Shown: one piece after another, positions 24,477 to 31,774 of the stretch
Numbering within the stretch: the stretch's first letter is position 1
Layout: every line of letters starts with the position of its first letter
From: Echinicola salinicaeni
Lineage (GTDB): Bacteria; Bacteroidota; Bacteroidia; Cytophagales; Cyclobacteriaceae
Direction: 5' to 3'
DNA: 64,000 nt
NCBI RefSeq assembly: GCF_014280965.1
Contig: NZ_JACODZ010000002.1
Coordinates: 558,001 to 622,000, forward strand
Position numbers and translations under genes: made by a program
The notes under the pieces: model-generated
What the model was told of the DNA's origin: nothing
Seen by the model: the letters and a program-made list of their open reading frames with translations, nothing else
Database searches by the model: none

Positions 24477-25351
24477 TGCGTCACTCTTTCCAGTATTGAA
24501 ATATTCTTTAATGTTGATAGTCCCAATATAAAGCCAAGCATCATCCCTGTTATCAATCCACCAATATGAGCAGCATTGTCAATTCCAGTTCTTGTTAGAC
24601 CGAAAACAATGTTGTAACCCACAAACCACAGAATGTTAGGAATGAATGCACGTTTTAAACCTTGCTCATTTGAAGTTATTAAAATTGACAGAGTTAAACC
24701 GAACAGCCCAAAGATAGAGCCCGAAGCTCCAACACTTACTAAATTCACATTCCAAGCAGCACTCGCTATTCCTGCTCCTATTCCAGTTATCAGGTATGCA
24801 AGAATGAACCATTTGCGTCCAAGAGTTACTTCGACCATTGGTCCAATATAGGCTAGAATCGCCATGTTCATTAATATGTGAATGACACTTCCATGCAGGA
24901 AAATATGTGTTACCAACCTCCAAGGTTGATAACCAAGTGAGAGTTCAGTTAGGTTGCCGCCCCAGAGAAGTAAATCGTAAGGTGACGGCTCCATAGGGTG
25001 AATTCCGGCAATTAACATTGCCACATATATTATCGTGTTTGCGTAAATAATACCAGGGACAATCCTAGAATGGGCTCTAAAAGTGAAGAAATCGAAATAC
25101 AATTTTGCTACTTCTTTTGCTTCTCTCTTTTTACGTTTTTCTTTGGCTACAGTTCGCTTTTGTTCTTGTTCGGATTTGGATTCCAACTGTTCAAGTAGTT
25201 CCAAATTCGAAGTTGACAGTTCATTTCTCTGTTTTAGAACCCATAAACATGCTAATACTGCATCATCGGTATATTGTCCTCTGAGGCTAATTATTTGTTC
25301 CAGTTCTGCGCTGGATTTGGGTGACATTTTTGAGGAGAATAAATTTTCCAT
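24461..25351 (-). CDS. Rhomboid-family intramembrane serine protease
   Basis: Start set at ATG 25351 (296 aa); a TTG four codons earlier overlaps the GTTAGCT core. The N-terminal cytoplasmic part of about 80 residues is charged (EQKRTVAKEKRKKREAKEVA). The membrane domain carries the rhomboid signatures HIFLHGSVIHILMNM (conserved His and Asn), catalytic Ser in VGASGSIFGLFG and catalytic His in NAAHIGGLITGMMLG. It therefore should be an active inner-membrane protease of unknown substrate. It is flanked by complementary attC-type 7-mers and is a single-gene cassette. Confidence 0.85.
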   Translation of the reverse strand: MENLFSSKMSPKSSAELEQIISLRGQYTDDAVLACLWVLKQRNELSTSNLELLEQLESKSEQEQKRTVAKEKRKKREAKEVAKLYFDFFTFRAHSRIVPGIIYANTIIYVAMLIAGIHPMEPSPYDLLLWGGNLTELSLGYQPWRLVTHIFLHGSVIHILMNMAILAYIGPMVEVTLGRKWFILAYLITGIGAGIASAAWNVNLVSVGASGSIFGLFGLTLSILITSNEQGLKRAFIPNILWFVGYNIVFGLTRTGIDNAAHIGGLITGMMLGFILGLSTLKNISILERVTQANRR

Positions 25352-25360
25352 TCTGATATG

Positions 25361-25645
25361 CAAGCTAACTCGTTTATCTTTAAACCAAAGCTTTAAAAAA
25401 AAACCGTCATTTGTTGGCTTGGTATATATTTGGTGAGTTTTATTTTAAATATCCTTTGGACATACCCTCCAAAACTAAAAAGTCCATTTCATAAATAAAA
25501 TACCCCACCTAGGGTATTTTTACCAATCACCTAAAACAATAAAGCCTCGGCCTTGAGAAGTATTTTAAGATATAGTTTCTTTTCCAGGAATTACAAATCC
25601 CCAGGATAGTAGTGTGGAGTGGCATACACCTCCTCGTTGGTGGAA
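25361..25645. repeat. Cassette boundary and repeat A copy
   Basis: 25361-25440 repeats the boundary seen at 13370-13445 (GCTAACTCGTTTATC, AACCAAAG/CTTTGG-type arms, GGTGAGTTTTATTTT). From 25490 to 25645 is repeat A (TACCCCACCTAGGGTATTTT, GGCATACACCTCC). No gene. Confidence 0.7.
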
Positions 25646-25659
25646 CCCCATTTGTCATA

Positions 25660-26058
25660 TTACAAATTGTTATGCGCTGCTTTTTTGTTTTTTAATCTTA
25701 TTAGGTCATTTATTGCTACTAAAGTCACAATCAAAATAATAACAACTCTTATATAAGTTTCACTCGTAAATCTTTCTGCCAGAAACAATGATAATACGGT
25801 AATTACAATTATGAAATCAAGAACTAATCCTAAGATTAAAATCCACTTTTTAAACTCAGTCCTTTTTATCTGAGTCCAGCCGCTATGTAGTAGGCATAAT
25901 CCATAAATCTCAATACAAGCAAATCCAGCAATAAATCCGATTAGTAACTGTGTATTTTCTGCATTTTGTCCTATTGTCATATTAAGTGAAATAACACCAA
26001 TAATAAGGAAAGTAATGCCAGAAATAAGTTTAAATATTCCGATAATTTTGTTTTTCAT
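25660..26058 (-). CDS. Small four-helix membrane protein
   Basis: 132 aa with four predicted membrane helices (IIGIFKLISGITFLIIGVIS; TQLLIGFIAGFACIEIYGLC; KWILILGLVLDFIIVITVLS; IRVVIILIVTLVAIND) and a basic tail. No family recognised. GCGCATAAC occurs just at the 3' end (25669-25677) and again just upstream of the ATG (26063-26071), so the gene is flanked by direct repeats that resemble core sites read from the plus strand. Confidence 0.5.
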   Translation of the reverse strand: MKNKIIGIFKLISGITFLIIGVISLNMTIGQNAENTQLLIGFIAGFACIEIYGLCLLHSGWTQIKRTEFKKWILILGLVLDFIIVITVLSLFLAERFTSETYIRVVIILIVTLVAINDLIRLKNKKAAHNNL

Positions 26059-26139
26059 GTGAGTTATGCGCTTAAAACATCCTTGGATAGCCTGCCCTGA
26101 TATTTTCGAGGAAGCCGGTCAAAAGAATGGTTGGCTTAC

Positions 26140-26215
26140 AAGAAGGGAATTACAAATTCCAAGGATAGTAGGGTGGAGTGGCATACTCCACCCAGTCGGA
26201 GGTGTGAGAGCCTCA
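26140..26215. repeat. Repeat A, 3' part
   Basis: GGAATTACAAATTCC hairpin followed by the perfect GGGTGGAGT/ACTCCACCC hairpin and CAGTCGG. It lies between cassettes 26272-26895 and 25660-26058. Confidence 0.8.
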
Positions 26216-26271
26216 ACCTGAGCCAACTGGCTCAGGTCGGGCTACTCGATTGGGCACAGTTTTTATTTTTT

Positions 26272-26895
26272 TCAATTGCATGTCGTATGAGGATGGGAGC
26301 ACAAGTTGTATGACGGCATCCATCCAATTTTCGTATTATTTTCTAATGTCAGTTCAACTTTGAACCAATTTCCTTGAACCGCAAGAACTCTTACTTCATG
26401 TTCGGTCCATCCCTTACGAGGGTCAAACTGAGTTTTGGTCGAGTTTGTGTCAGGGCTTTCGAAAATGTAAGGTGTTAAGTGGTCTTCATAGTTTCCGTAC
26501 AACATCCATTCACTTAATTCAGCTTCGCATTCGCTCAGTTTTATCCAACTTCCTTCAAGCTTTTCTATGGTCTCGTTTCCTTTAACATACCCTAGTTCCC
26601 ATCCTTCGGAGTTATTTTGATTTCCGCCATTCAGAATCATTATTGAGTCAATTTTTACTAGGTCGTCAATTGAAGCGTTGGCATGGAAGTATGCATAAAT
26701 AAAGTCAAGTGAATCATTATCCCATTTCCAAGTATCGTTTCCTGTCGAATCGTAAAATTGAATCGAAGTATTTCTATCTAAGTCAAATCGGAGCTCAACA
26801 TCACATGATTTGTAATCATTTGATTTTTTTTGTCCCGAACAACTAGTTATTGTCAACAGGAAAAGAGTCAATATTTGGAAAGTAATTCTTGTCAT
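26272..26895 (-). CDS. SH3-like lipoprotein
   Basis: ATG 26895 gives 207 aa with a proper lipoprotein signal (MTRITFQILTLFLLTITSC); the longer frame would begin inside the boundary site. The middle is unassigned. The end (KGWTEHEVRVLAVQGNWFKV, KIGWMPSYNLCSHPHTTC) resembles a bacterial SH3 domain with the usual W-x-x-V and GW motif. Probably a periplasmic or surface binding protein. The start is 11 bp after a GTTGGGC core, and GCCCAAT (26249-26255) follows the stop: matching ends of one cassette. Confidence 0.6.
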   Translation of the reverse strand: MTRITFQILTLFLLTITSCSGQKKSNDYKSCDVELRFDLDRNTSIQFYDSTGNDTWKWDNDSLDFIYAYFHANASIDDLVKIDSIMILNGGNQNNSEGWELGYVKGNETIEKLEGSWIKLSECEAELSEWMLYGNYEDHLTPYIFESPDTNSTKTQFDPRKGWTEHEVRVLAVQGNWFKVELTLENNTKIGWMPSYNLCSHPHTTCN

Positions 26896-26906
26896 TTTCA
26901 AATTGT

Positions 26907-27038
26907 GCCCAACGGATGGCAATAAGAAATGTAGGGCATTTCGAAGCACCTACCTATCAAGCTACCAAGCCGTTTATTAAATGTTATGTCGTTCAAATTT
27001 AGCACTTTCAGCCCTATATTTTTTATTGCGTGTTGTAC
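26907..27038 (-). other. attC-like recombination site (very strong arms)
   Basis: 132 bp. Minus strand: inverse core GTACAAC (27032-27038), arm GCAATAAAAAATATAGGGC, inner region with TTCGAA, arm GCCCTACATTTCTTATTGC, core GTTGGGC (26907-26913), which fits GTTRRRY exactly. The 19-bp arms pair fully if two G:T pairs are allowed. The inverse core is the complement of the core that opens the upstream cassette (GTTGTAC, 27701-27707), as expected for an integron cassette. Confidence 0.8.
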
Positions 27039-27046
27039 CACGTTTT

Positions 27047-27688
27047 TTATTCATAACAATGCATTTTTCTTTGCCTTTCCTCAAAGTGCTTTAAGACAAT
27101 TCCGCTTACTGGATTTATATGTAAAATTTCTTCATCGGAAAAGCATTTTTCTTTGTAAAGAGTATTAAATACAATCCAATAATAATCTTTTGTAATAGTG
27201 TCAAATTCCAATCGTTTTGAAATTGGTTCAATTGACTTTTTTAAATTCTGTAACTCAATTATACTATCAATTTTATTTTCAGTTAACCAATCAGATGGTT
27301 CGTTTCTCAAAAGAAATTTAGGGATTTGGTCAACGTAAACTTCTCTGATTAAATTCAGGTTTGAATCTAATTCCACGTAAACTGTTTTTCTTGTGTATGG
27401 ATATTGAAAATCAGGATGATTTAATACAAAATTTATATGTTTCCCATCGATAAATTTCCCTTTCGTTTTTTTTCCTTTGCTAATATCTCTCCATTTATAT
27501 TTTCCAGTTTTAGTTTGATATTTATAGTCTGAATTATGTCCGAGTTCAAAATATTTAAACAAAGAATCTCCAACTGCTTCTTTCAAATAAAATTCTGCTT
27601 TTTCAATTACTTCTGAAGTCAGATAAGTTTGAGAAAATGATAACTCACAGGTTAAAATCAGTATTAATATAGTTAATGTTCTTTTCAT
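27047..27688 (-). CDS. Secreted hypothetical protein
   Basis: 213 aa. The signal peptide (MKRTLTILILILTCELSFS) is followed by a soluble region (YLTSEVIEKAEFYLKEAV, YKWRDISKGKKTKGKFIDGK, VYVELDSNLNLIREVYVDQI). The C-terminal third (CFSDEEILHINPVSGIVLKH) resembles a PepSY-like strand-turn motif, but the match is weak. Probably periplasmic. It is bounded by GTTGTAC at the start (12 bp before the ATG) and its complement GTACAAC after the stop. Confidence 0.5.
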   Translation of the reverse strand: MKRTLTILILILTCELSFSQTYLTSEVIEKAEFYLKEAVGDSLFKYFELGHNSDYKYQTKTGKYKWRDISKGKKTKGKFIDGKHINFVLNHPDFQYPYTRKTVYVELDSNLNLIREVYVDQIPKFLLRNEPSDWLTENKIDSIIELQNLKKSIEPISKRLEFDTITKDYYWIVFNTLYKEKCFSDEEILHINPVSGIVLKHFEERQRKMHCYE

Positions 27689-27700
27689 TTCTCAAATGTG

Positions 27701-27830
27701 GTACAACGATTTGCATATGGCTTGTGGCGGTTTCGAAGCACTTTCCTGTCCACCGAAACCAAAGTTGGCTAAGGAGCAAAAACCTTGGTGGTAGCCGTTC
27801 ACCCGCCATAAGATATATGCTGTGTTAGCT
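27701..27830 (-). other. attC-like recombination site
   Basis: 130 bp. Minus strand: inverse core AGCTAAC (27824-27830, including the TAA stop of the upstream gene), arm GCATATATCTTATGGCGG, long spacer with its own ACCAAGG...CCTTAGC and TTTCGGTGG segments, arm CCGCCACAAGCCATATGC, core GTTGTAC (27701-27707). The arms pair over 18 positions with three G:T or mismatched positions. It shares a TGCTTCGAAA block with the site at 26907-27038. Confidence 0.8.
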
Positions 27831-28475
27831 GCTGGGCTTTTTTCTTTTTAAATACTTTTTTAGTTTTTCTTCCAATTCTTTAATGTCGTTTGAAGAGTAA
27901 CTAATTGTTCCTTCCTTATCAATTTTCCAAGCTTGATAATCATAATTTTTTCCGTCAATCTCAATTTTCGAGGTACTTGCTCGACCAAAGCACAAATCAA
28001 CCGTGTCATTTCTGTCTTGAAAGCTTAACCCTGCTTTTGTAAACATCTCTGTTTTAGGCAAGTCCGAATTAATTTTGTTAGAGGTCAATAGAACTCCATT
28101 TTCCGGGATTTCTTTTTCATATGTCCACGTAAAAAAGTTGACTGGTAGTTGTTCCGAGTCTTTTACATCATAGATTGTAACTACAAATTCAAAGTCTCTT
28201 TGGTCGGGAATTATGTATGTCTTAGTTCTTTCTTGCCATAAAAAGCCAAAAGCAATGACACCTACAAGTCCAATTTCAATTAGGAATAGTTTCCGATAAC
28301 CTTTAATTGTCTTTTGTCCAAGATAGTCGAGTAGAAGTCCGAAAATAGCAACTGGAAGAAGGTAAAAAAGTCCAAGAAAACCGAAGCCCATTGGTCCTGG
28401 GAAAATTGCACCATAAATCGAGGCTATTATCAATAGTCCACAAATGATATTTATTGGTGTCGGTTTGTATTTCAT
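27825..28475 (-). CDS. Membrane protein, unknown function
   Basis: 216 aa. Three N-terminal helices (INIICGLLIIASIYGAIFPG; GLFYLLPVAIFGLLLDYLG; LFLIEIGLVGVIAFGFLW) are followed by a soluble beta-rich domain of about 115 residues (FEFVVTIYDVKDSEQLPVNF, GKNYDYQAWKIDKEGTISY) and a basic tail. No family recognised. The ATG is 16 bp after GTTAGCT, and the TAA stop is part of the inverse core AGCTAAC, so the gene fills its cassette exactly. Confidence 0.55.
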   Translation of the reverse strand: MKYKPTPINIICGLLIIASIYGAIFPGPMGFGFLGLFYLLPVAIFGLLLDYLGQKTIKGYRKLFLIEIGLVGVIAFGFLWQERTKTYIIPDQRDFEFVVTIYDVKDSEQLPVNFFTWTYEKEIPENGVLLTSNKINSDLPKTEMFTKAGLSFQDRNDTVDLCFGRASTSKIEIDGKNYDYQAWKIDKEGTISYSSNDIKELEEKLKKYLKRKKPSS

Positions 28476-28491
28476 CGTCTTTTTGCCTTGC

Positions 28492-28559
28492 AGCTAACGC
28501 TTAATGTATGAATGGTAGCTTTAGTTTTCACAGCTATGATTTCATACATAATGTTACCA
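28492..28559 (-). other. Compact attC-like site (68 bp)
   Basis: Minus strand: inverse core TGGTAAC (28553-28559, holding the TAA stop of 28554-29162), arm ATTATGTATGAAATCATAGCT, loop GTGAAAACTAA, arm AGCTACCATTCATACATTAA, core GTTAGCT (28492-28498). The arms pair with one or two extrahelical bases, as in classical attC, and the total length is in the usual 57-141 bp range. The downstream gene starts 16 bp later. Confidence 0.8.
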
Positions 28560-29162
28560 GCTTTTTTTCTTTTTTCCTTTTTTGGTCAAATATATTTCTA
28601 TTAACCCATTTTGTGCATTCTGTCCGTATACAGATGGGTCAGAAGATTCATAATCAGCTATATACTCAATGTCTTTAACTGTTAAATTATTCACAATTTC
28701 CTTTGCATCATAAATTTCATATGCTCGTCCATCAATTATTACTTGTTTGCATTTGCTACATAGAAAATCATGTATTTTAAGTTTAGGAACATTCGCATTG
28801 AGGTTTTCTCTAATTCTGCCCAATATTTGACTTTTATCATCATCTGATTGGCTGTAACCTGTTCCCAAAAGAATAATAAAATCACAGTTCTTATGAATCA
28901 GTCTTGACTCGGATAAATCAGCTAATTCAGTCACAATAATTTCACTCAATTCATACTTTCTAAACTCACTATTAATTGTTGAGGAATCAAATACAATCCC
29001 GTTGAATATAATTGATTCACATAGATTAATAGTATCCAAATCAACCCAAAATTTTGCTTCAATATTGTCTCTGATTGTTGAAAAATCAGCTTTTTGGGCG
29101 GTTAAATCCAAAGAGAGGCAAAAACAAATAATAAATATAAGTATGGTGCTTTTATTCTTCAT
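28554..29162 (-). CDS. Secreted protein with TonB-plug-like fragment, unknown
   Basis: 202 aa. The signal peptide (MKNKSTILIFIICFCLSLDL) is followed by a soluble domain (ANVPKLKIHDFLCSKCKQVI, a CxxC pair) and a C-terminal part (IIDGRAYEIYDAKEIVNNLT, NGLIEIYLTKKGKKKKSW) that looks like the 'variable name...GxIxIxTKKG' end of TonB-dependent receptor plug domains. It may be a stand-alone plug-like or carboxypeptidase-regulatory-like protein; function unknown. Cassette ends match: GTTACCA before the ATG and TGGTAAC at the stop. Confidence 0.5.
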   Translation of the reverse strand: MKNKSTILIFIICFCLSLDLTAQKADFSTIRDNIEAKFWVDLDTINLCESIIFNGIVFDSSTINSEFRKYELSEIIVTELADLSESRLIHKNCDFIILLGTGYSQSDDDKSQILGRIRENLNANVPKLKIHDFLCSKCKQVIIDGRAYEIYDAKEIVNNLTVKDIEYIADYESSDPSVYGQNAQNGLIEIYLTKKGKKKKSW

Positions 29163-29530
29163 CGTTTAATTGCTGGTAACGAGCGTATAAACGCATTGCG
29201 GATATATCGCCTATATTAATATTTTGAAAGAAGGCCTTAAAACCCATTATAAGCTCCTTTTTCCATTTACAAACACTTATAAGCATTTACAAATGGACAT
29301 ACCCCTCAAAACTAAGAAGAGTATAGTTACAAAGAAATACCCCACCTACGGTATTTTTACCAATCCCCTTATACAATAAAGCCTCGGCTTTGACAAGGTC
29401 TTCGTGGATAAGGTTCTTCTTTACTGGAATTACAAATTCCCAGGATAGTAGGGTGGAGTGGCATACTCCATCCAGTCGGGGTACGAATCCATGCTTTCCT
29501 ACTACCTCAAATCGCAACCTACAATCAAGT
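29163..29530. repeat. Cassette boundary half and repeat A copy
   Basis: 29174-29180 is TGGTAAC (core GTTACCA on minus), then GAGCGTATAAACGCATTGC, the same arm as at 31541-31560. 29300-29490 is a repeat A copy (TACCCCACCTACGGTATTTT, GCCTCGGCTTTGACAAGG, GGTGGAGTGGCATACTCC). No gene. Confidence 0.7.
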
Positions 29531-29656
29531 GAACCGCCGTATACAGCCTGTCCCGAACTTGATTCGGGAAGACCCGTACGTACGGTGGTGTGTGAGGCGC
29601 ACTCCCGCTTGAGCGGGACAGGCTGTGGGCTTATAGCTCACGGCCGTCTACACGAT
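29531..29656 (+). mobile_element. Group II intron 3' end remnant (domains V-VI)
   Basis: GAACCGCCGTATAC (29531-29544) and GTACGTACGGTGGTGTG (29576-29592) form the long stem of group II intron domain V (CCGCCGTA pairs with TACGGTGG). A GAGGCGCACTCCC...CGGCC stem as in domain VI follows, and the end CTACACGAT is typical of intron 3' ends. The tip of domain V holds an extra TGTCCCGAA...TTCGGGA hairpin. No reverse transcriptase or 5' part is present, so it is a dead fragment. It points opposite to the cassette gene it abuts. Confidence 0.65.
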
Positions 29657-30321
29657 TAGCAGTTCGGGCATTTTGTTAGTATAATCGTTGTAAAGTCTCT
29701 GTTTACAATGTCGCCTGTTTTACTTTTTACGGTTTCTGTCTGTGTGTCTGAACCGACCGTTTGAAATGGTGTTGTGTCAATAAGTTGATTTATTTTTTTG
29801 TTGTCGTATAGAGTAAAGCTGAATTGTGTAAACGGTAACTGTTCCATAAAATCTTGTTGAGCAAAGGTTATGTTCAGTATTCCGTTTGGTTTTAATACAC
29901 GGAACAATTCAGCTAAAAGCAATTTTGGGTCCGTCCAAAAATAAATGGTATTTACCGTAAAAATTTTATCGAAATGATTATCCTCAAAAGGAATATTCTG
30001 TCCGTCATACATATAAAAAAGGGCTTGTTTGCCTTCAATGAAACGTTGATTTACTCGTTTCGCTTCATTGTTCATCAGTTCAGAAATTTCAAGTCCGTAA
30101 TATGTCAGTTTGTTTTTCTGTTTGAGGACATAAGAAAGATGTTTGCAGTTGCCGTGTCCAAGTTCTAAAATATGGTCATTGTTGGATATGTCTAAACGGT
30201 CTATGGAATGAAACGTCATTTTAATATTGGTCTCATTCATCTTATCGGCAATTTCGATGCCTTTAAGTCCGTCTGGTTGCCTCAACTGTTCGGCTAATGT
30301 TTTTAATTCCTCATTATTCAT
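29656..30321 (-). CDS. Class I SAM-dependent methyltransferase
   Basis: 221 aa. The motif I variant LELGHGNCKHLSYV lies near residue 50, followed by the acidic loop GLEIS, the FDKIFTVNTIYFWTDP motif and LFRVLKPNGILNITF, all typical of Methyltransf_11/25-type small-molecule methyltransferases. Substrate unknown. Its start overlaps the end of the saccharopine-dehydrogenase-like gene by 8 bp, so both are one two-gene cassette. Its TAA stop is the first part of TGCTAAT (29655-29661), the complement of the TTAGCA that opens the cassette at 31534-31540. Confidence 0.8.
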   Translation of the reverse strand: MNNEELKTLAEQLRQPDGLKGIEIADKMNETNIKMTFHSIDRLDISNNDHILELGHGNCKHLSYVLKQKNKLTYYGLEISELMNNEAKRVNQRFIEGKQALFYMYDGQNIPFEDNHFDKIFTVNTIYFWTDPKLLLAELFRVLKPNGILNITFAQQDFMEQLPFTQFSFTLYDNKKINQLIDTTPFQTVGSDTQTETVKSKTGDIVNRDFTTIILTKCPNC

Positions 30322-31390
30322 TGTTGCGAATATTTTTGTATTTTACTTCAATAGTGCTGTCGTACCGTTTCAAATTTTCCAAAAATTCAGGAATGTTTTC
30401 TATGATTTGGTGTATATGCCTGACACCATTAGAAAAGTTATTCTGTATTACATAAAGGACTGTTTCAATGGCTATGTATGCAGTTGTTTTCCCTTCGCCT
30501 TTCCCCTCAAGGCTACATTCATAAATTTCGTTTGCTGTGTTTCCTGCTACGGCTTTTACAGCAAATTCATCGCTTCCTATTTTCATTTTTTTGAATAGGT
30601 AAATACAAATATTTTGAAATATTTTATAGTTGAATATTTTGGTTAAACCTGATTTTCTCAACAAAGCAACTAAAGAAGTCAGTATTGTAGAGTCAAAAGC
30701 CATTCTTGTCAATACTTGCTTTGTATTTATCGTTTTTGCGAGCGTGTGTTGGTCTGAAAAATTGAACGTGTAGAATTTTCGTTTCCCTGCAAGATTGCTC
30801 TTTTGGGGAAGAGTAAAACTCTTTATCGTTTTTGTTTTACCGCTATCATTAATGTTATATGACGAATGTATATTGTCAAAAGTCCAACGATATGCAGCAT
30901 CTCCGTGTTTTTCCCCAATACCTAACAGTATAAAAATATCTATAACATTGGTTTCAGAAATCTGATTAGCACAATGCTGAGCCAAGAGATTGGTAATGCC
31001 CGGTGCAAGTCCTATACTCAAAGCAACTATTACGTTATTTGATTTTGCTTTCTCATCTAATAGTTCTATTTGGTCAATAAAAGGCTGATTAGCTGTGATG
31101 TCAATATAATGCACTCCTGTTGCTATACACAATTCTACAAATTTGGTATCTTTTTGGTCTATACACATAACGGCCAATTTTGTGTTTTCTAAAACGGCAT
31201 TGTCAGTTTGATTATCTATATCTAAATGATATGGAATGACATTGTGGTCAAGTGTTTCGGACAAGATTTTTGCTTTTTCAAAACTTCGTCCTGCTACAAT
31301 AATTTTTTTAGGATAAAGTTCGGCTAAATGTCTGCTTATGATACTGCCCACTTTGCCATAACCTCCTACAATAAGAATGTTGTCTTTCAT
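30314..31390 (-). CDS. Saccharopine dehydrogenase-like NAD(P)-binding protein
   Basis: 358 aa. A Rossmann motif GGYGKVGSIISRHLAE lies at residues 8-23, followed by KKIIVAGRSFEKAKILSETL and LAVMCIDQKDTKFVELCIATG. Then GVHYIDITANQPFIDQI and NVIVALSIGLAPGITNLLAQ are typical of the saccharopine dehydrogenase NADP-binding superfamily. The reaction is unknown; a C-C or C-N oxidoreductase acting together with the overlapping methyltransferase is plausible. It has a 144-bp leader between the GTTAGCA core (31534-31540) and its ATG, longer than in neighbouring cassettes, possibly with its own promoter. Confidence 0.7.
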   Translation of the reverse strand: MKDNILIVGGYGKVGSIISRHLAELYPKKIIVAGRSFEKAKILSETLDHNVIPYHLDIDNQTDNAVLENTKLAVMCIDQKDTKFVELCIATGVHYIDITANQPFIDQIELLDEKAKSNNVIVALSIGLAPGITNLLAQHCANQISETNVIDIFILLGIGEKHGDAAYRWTFDNIHSSYNINDSGKTKTIKSFTLPQKSNLAGKRKFYTFNFSDQHTLAKTINTKQVLTRMAFDSTILTSLVALLRKSGLTKIFNYKIFQNICIYLFKKMKIGSDEFAVKAVAGNTANEIYECSLEGKGEGKTTAYIAIETVLYVIQNNFSNGVRHIHQIIENIPEFLENLKRYDSTIEVKYKNIRNNE

Positions 31391-31584
31391 TTCGTTATTC
31401 TAGTTGGTGCAAAATTGGCAAATCTATCAGTAACAGATGTTATGGAATTTTGGGAATTATTTATAAAATTTATAACTTTTCATTTGTCTGTGTTTAAAGT
31501 TTCATTGTTGTACGGTTGTTTGTCTTGCCTGACTGCTAACGAGCGTATAAACACATTACGTTTATATCTCCTATATCTTTATTT
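31391..31584. other. Cassette leader and boundary arm
   Basis: AT-rich leader of the saccharopine-dehydrogenase-like gene, then TGCTAAC (31534-31540) and the arm GAGCGTATAAACACATTACG (31541-31560) shared with 29181-29200. No ORF. Confidence 0.5.
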
Positions 31585-31760
31585 CAAAAAAGCCCTCCAA
31601 TCGGAGGGCTTCCATAATTTATTGAATAGGGTTTAAACAACTTATATAATTTCTCAGCTTCTCTAATTTAAGAAATTTGAAAGTTTAAATCCACTAGAGG
31701 CTGTATGCTTTAAAATACTATTGGTCAATAACAAAATCTTACCCCATAATTGCCTCATTC
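31585..31760 (-). repeat. Repeat B, copy 3
   Basis: Hairpin AGCCCTCCAATCGGAGGGCT (31591-31610), TTCCATAATTTATTGAATAG, TTCTCAGCTTCTCTAATTTA and CCACTAGAGGC. It lies inside the spacer of a long attC-like boundary whose ends are TGCTAAC (31534-31540) and the palindromic GCCTATACGC region (31800-31825). Confidence 0.8.
31591..31611 (-). terminator. Terminator hairpin in repeat B3
   Basis: Minus strand: perfect AGCCCTCC/GGAGGGCT stem followed by TTTTTTG, downstream of gene 31849-32367. Confidence 0.7.
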
Positions 31761-31774
31761 ACATTACCAATTCG

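Noticed and set aside
26899-26949. Longer N-terminus of the SH3-like lipoprotein
   Set aside because: The extension lies in the attC-like site and the internal ATG at 26895 gives a proper lipoprotein signal peptide.
29531-29656. Intact group II intron
   Set aside because: No reverse transcriptase gene and no domains I-IV; only the domain V/VI-like tail is present.
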